A DNA stretch of 7,892 bases. Source: Bdellovibrio sp. GTDB lineage: Bacteria; Bdellovibrionota; Bdellovibrionia; Bdellovibrionales; Bdellovibrionaceae. The position numbers were made by a program, and so were the translations under genes. Every line of letters begins with the position of its first letter. Within the stretch, counting starts at the first letter, position 1. The stretch covers positions 1 to 7,892 of the forward strand of contig JAGIAF010000166.1 in the NCBI GenBank assembly GCA_017745015.1, given 5' to 3'. The notes beneath the pieces are model-generated. The model was given only the letters and a program-made list of their open reading frames with translations, did not search any database and was not told the DNA's origin. Positions 5,985 through 7,892 of this stretch are shown piece by piece.

Positions 5985-6820
5985 AATCGCCCTGACAAAT
6001 AGAGTTGTGGCCCGAGGTATTGGTAGTTGAAATCTCCAGTCCAGGGCCCGCTGCTTACGTCGACTCCGACATAAAACCAATTCACCGCAAAACCCGCACC
6101 GACATAAGTTGAAAACCACCAGTCTGTTGAAACAGTCGCGTTGACGATGTTACCTTGCATGGTCATATTCGCGGCACCCACCTTATAGGCGAAGACTCCC
6201 AGATTTGAACCGACACTCCAAGACGGAAAAATATAATATTTTGCATCGATGCCCAAGAGAGGCAGGGGGGCATTGGCGGAGGCTCGTGCTTCGCGGCTGT
6301 TGCTGATTCCGCTTAATGAGGCACTGCCGTCGATACGGAAATTAATAGACGACCACTGCAAGCCGGCTCCCGCTGAAACTTCCCAGGTTGGTTTTTTAAT
6401 AAATGCGTACGACCAGGAGATCGGGACGACCGTGAAGTTGAAGTTATTATTGACAGTGGCGCCTACGGGATAAATTTGATCGCCAATTTGAATCTGACGA
6501 TTTAAAACTTTTGTTCCATTGCGGTTTAAATGAAAAACTCCTAAGGTCAATTTATTGTGCTCGGACATCCGCCACATCACATCGCCGCGAATTGTGGTTT
6601 CCTCCACATCCAGGCCTAAATCCTTTTCAAGATTTACTTCGTCGCCTCTTCCAAGCTGGGAATTATCAATGCGCAGTTTGGTGTCGAAAGAAGGCAGAAA
6701 GTATCCCAGGTGGAAAATAAACATCTCTTCACTTGGCGATGGGTCGGCCCATGCTTGAAGCGGGGTTTGTAAAAACAAAGCCATAAAAAGAAGCAGTATC
6801 TTAAACGCGCGAGCTGCCAT
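5981..6820 (-). CDS. Outer-membrane beta-barrel protein of unknown function
   Basis: Exported protein of 279 aa. A Sec signal peptide (hydrophobic about 8-18) probably ends after Ala26 (AWA, then DP). The rest alternates polar and aromatic/hydrophobic residues in many short beta strands. It ends in YLSGRF with a C-terminal Phe, the signature recognised by the BAM machinery. The N-terminal part has a recognisable pattern, FHLGYFLPSFDTKLRID (36-52), then NLEKDLGL (63-70), RGDVMWRMSEHNKLTLGVFHLNRNGT (78-103). This is seen in a family of proteobacterial barrel proteins without a defined role. Judging by length, an 8- to 12-stranded barrel is likely; a pore or adhesin role cannot be decided. AAGGA lies 6 nt before the ATG. 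A TACAAT at 6892-6887 (minus strand) is a plausible -10 box with only a weak -35. The gene is divergent from the exported protein at 7002. Confidence 0.8.
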   Translation of the reverse strand: MAARAFKILLLFMALFLQTPLQAWADPSPSEEMFIFHLGYFLPSFDTKLRIDNSQLGRGDEVNLEKDLGLDVEETTIRGDVMWRMSEHNKLTLGVFHLNRNGTKVLNRQIQIGDQIYPVGATVNNNFNFTVVPISWSYAFIKKPTWEVSAGAGLQWSSINFRIDGSASLSGISNSREARASANAPLPLLGIDAKYYIFPSWSVGSNLGVFAYKVGAANMTMQGNIVNATVSTDWWFSTYVGAGFAVNWFYVGVDVSSGPWTGDFNYQYLGPQLYLSGRF

Positions 6821-7001
6821 GGTGTTTCCTTGAAAGCGATTTACTTCAAGTATTTCCGCCTAAAGCTCAGGCGAGAGCAATATGTGATTGTACAGTAGGG
6901 TGTTGAAGCTCTGACAGCGCGGTGACAACTTAGGGCTCGGATGTTCCCATAGATCATTCAGTTCGAGCTAATATGGCCTTCGCCTTGCACTTATTTAAGT
7001 T

Positions 7002-7892
7002 ATGGCAAAGCATCTCATTTTGAAACACATTAGCACTTGGATCCTATCGGCTCTTTATCCGCTGACTGCATTTGCAGGTGCAGCGGATTTGGATGCTAAA
7101 CGAACAGAAATGATCGTTAAGGCCTTCAACTCGAAGTCAGAGGAATTTGTCGCTCCGATAACGGCCGATGATGTGAAGATCAAGAACGGCGTAGGCCGTG
7201 CGGATCTTAATAAAGAAGTGAAGTATTCTTATTATATTAATACAGAACATCCAGGGGATCCTAAAAGTCCCATCGTAATGATTCCAATGGCAACAAGTCG
7301 CTATGCTCCAACGTATTATCAAACCGATGATTGGTGGGATGCGCATAAAGCAGAGTTGGATGCAGCAAAACGCAATGGGACTCAAGCTCCTCGCCAGGAC
7401 TCTAAAGAAGTAGCGGCCTGGTTGAAAAAGAACAAACTCTCAACCAATCCGTTGGTTTTTAAAATTGGCGAAGATAAAAAAGTCGAGACACAACGTCTGC
7501 AAGACTTTCTTTATGATTACTATGTGAATAATTACGCCAAAGACGGAAAGATCACATTGTATCGCGGTGGCGAAAAACCAACTGAAACAGGTGACTGGCT
7601 TCAAGGCACTCGTCCTCGTGGCGTTCGCTATTGGACTCCAACGGCAAACTATGCGTGGAGATACGCTCGTAAGAACCAAGGTTTTATTAAAGATCTTTTT
7701 GATGGCAAGCCATCCATCTATGTTTTTGAAATGACGGTCCAAGAATTCTGGGCATTGACTCATGAGGGTCGTTATCCAGATCTTACGTTAGGCACAGAGT
7801 TGACCAAGCAGGCTCATCGCAATTTTGATGCAACAGGTGTTTTCACTGATGATATCGGCGGTGGCAAAGACTATATGGGTATTGGAAAATTG
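7002..7892 (+). CDS. Exported protein with ADP-ribosyltransferase-like signature, C-terminus beyond the window
   Basis: The open frame runs 297 codons to the window edge without a stop. Residues 1-25 are a Sec signal peptide (basic n-region, hydrophobic 10-24, AFA cleavage motif), so the product is periplasmic or secreted. Residues 26-180 are not recognised; 109-180 look helical (DDWWDAHKAEL, VAAWLKKNK, LQDFLYDYYVNNY). From 184 the pattern resembles an R-S-E-class ADP-ribosyltransferase: ITLYRGG with Arg188, then GVRYWTPTANYAWRYARKN (207-225) in the place of the STS strand and its helix, then a strand IYVFEMTV (239-246) and YMGIGKL at the edge. In that fold the catalytic Glu lies near the C-terminus, just where the window stops. 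Function is therefore tentative. ATG 7002 is the first start after an in-frame TAA at 6996-6998 and has no clear Shine-Dalgarno; TAATAT at 6969-6974 may be a -10 box. Confidence 0.65.
   Translation, partial: MAKHLILKHISTWILSALYPLTAFAGAADLDAKRTEMIVKAFNSKSEEFVAPITADDVKIKNGVGRADLNKEVKYSYYINTEHPGDPKSPIVMIPMATSRYAPTYYQTDDWWDAHKAELDAAKRNGTQAPRQDSKEVAAWLKKNKLSTNPLVFKIGEDKKVETQRLQDFLYDYYVNNYAKDGKITLYRGGEKPTETGDWLQGTRPRGVRYWTPTANYAWRYARKNQGFIKDLFDGKPSIYVFEMTVQEFWALTHEGRYPDLTLGTELTKQAHRNFDATGVFTDDIGGGKDYMGIGKL

Noticed and set aside
6922..6950. GTGACA at 6922-6927 as a -35 box for the ART-like gene
   Set aside because: No acceptable -10 lies 16-18 bp downstream; the best -10-like element (TAATAT, 6969-6974) is too far away to pair with it.

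Overview
The window is about 7.9 kb of ordinary-looking, mid-GC Gram-negative chromosome, densely packed with genes on both strands. The gene content is an HAE1-type RND pump, a trypsin-family protease made as a lipoprotein, a short RlpA lipoprotein, an outer-membrane beta-barrel and an exported protein with an ADP-ribosyltransferase-like signature. That content fits a predatory or environmental delta-type proteobacterium such as Bdellovibrio or a relative. This is an inference from content and style, because no rRNA or other marker gene is present. I see no tRNA, rRNA, IS element, CRISPR array or phage gene.

Layout: positions 1-1928 (minus) hold the N-terminal 642 residues of an RND efflux permease that runs off the left edge. 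A possible 51-codon membrane-peptide ORF (1925-2080, minus) overlaps its start by an ATGA junction. A UbiG-like SAM methyltransferase (2092-2856, plus) starts 12 bp from that small ORF and runs in the opposite direction. A short-chain dehydrogenase (2849-3601, minus) and a LysR-type regulator (3712-4611, plus) form a classic divergent regulator/target pair. The 110-bp spacer between them carries a perfect 8-bp-arm palindrome, a degenerate copy 40 bp away, and a nested AT-rich inverted repeat. Next come RlpA (4616-4999, minus), a trypsin-like lipoprotein protease (5196-5984, plus), an outer-membrane beta-barrel protein (5981-6820, minus) and the first 297 codons of an exported protein cut by the right edge (7002-7892, plus).

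The genes mostly alternate in orientation, so there is little operon structure. The clear functional unit is LysR plus dehydrogenase. The right half is rich in envelope proteins: RlpA, protease, barrel and the exported protein. All three convergent junctions are extremely tight (8-bp overlap, 4-bp gap, 4-bp overlap) and have no recognisable intrinsic terminator. The most interesting item is the partial gene at the right edge. It combines a Sec signal peptide with a C-terminal half that reads like the start of an R-S-E-class ADP-ribosyltransferase fold, but the segment that should carry the catalytic glutamate lies outside the window.
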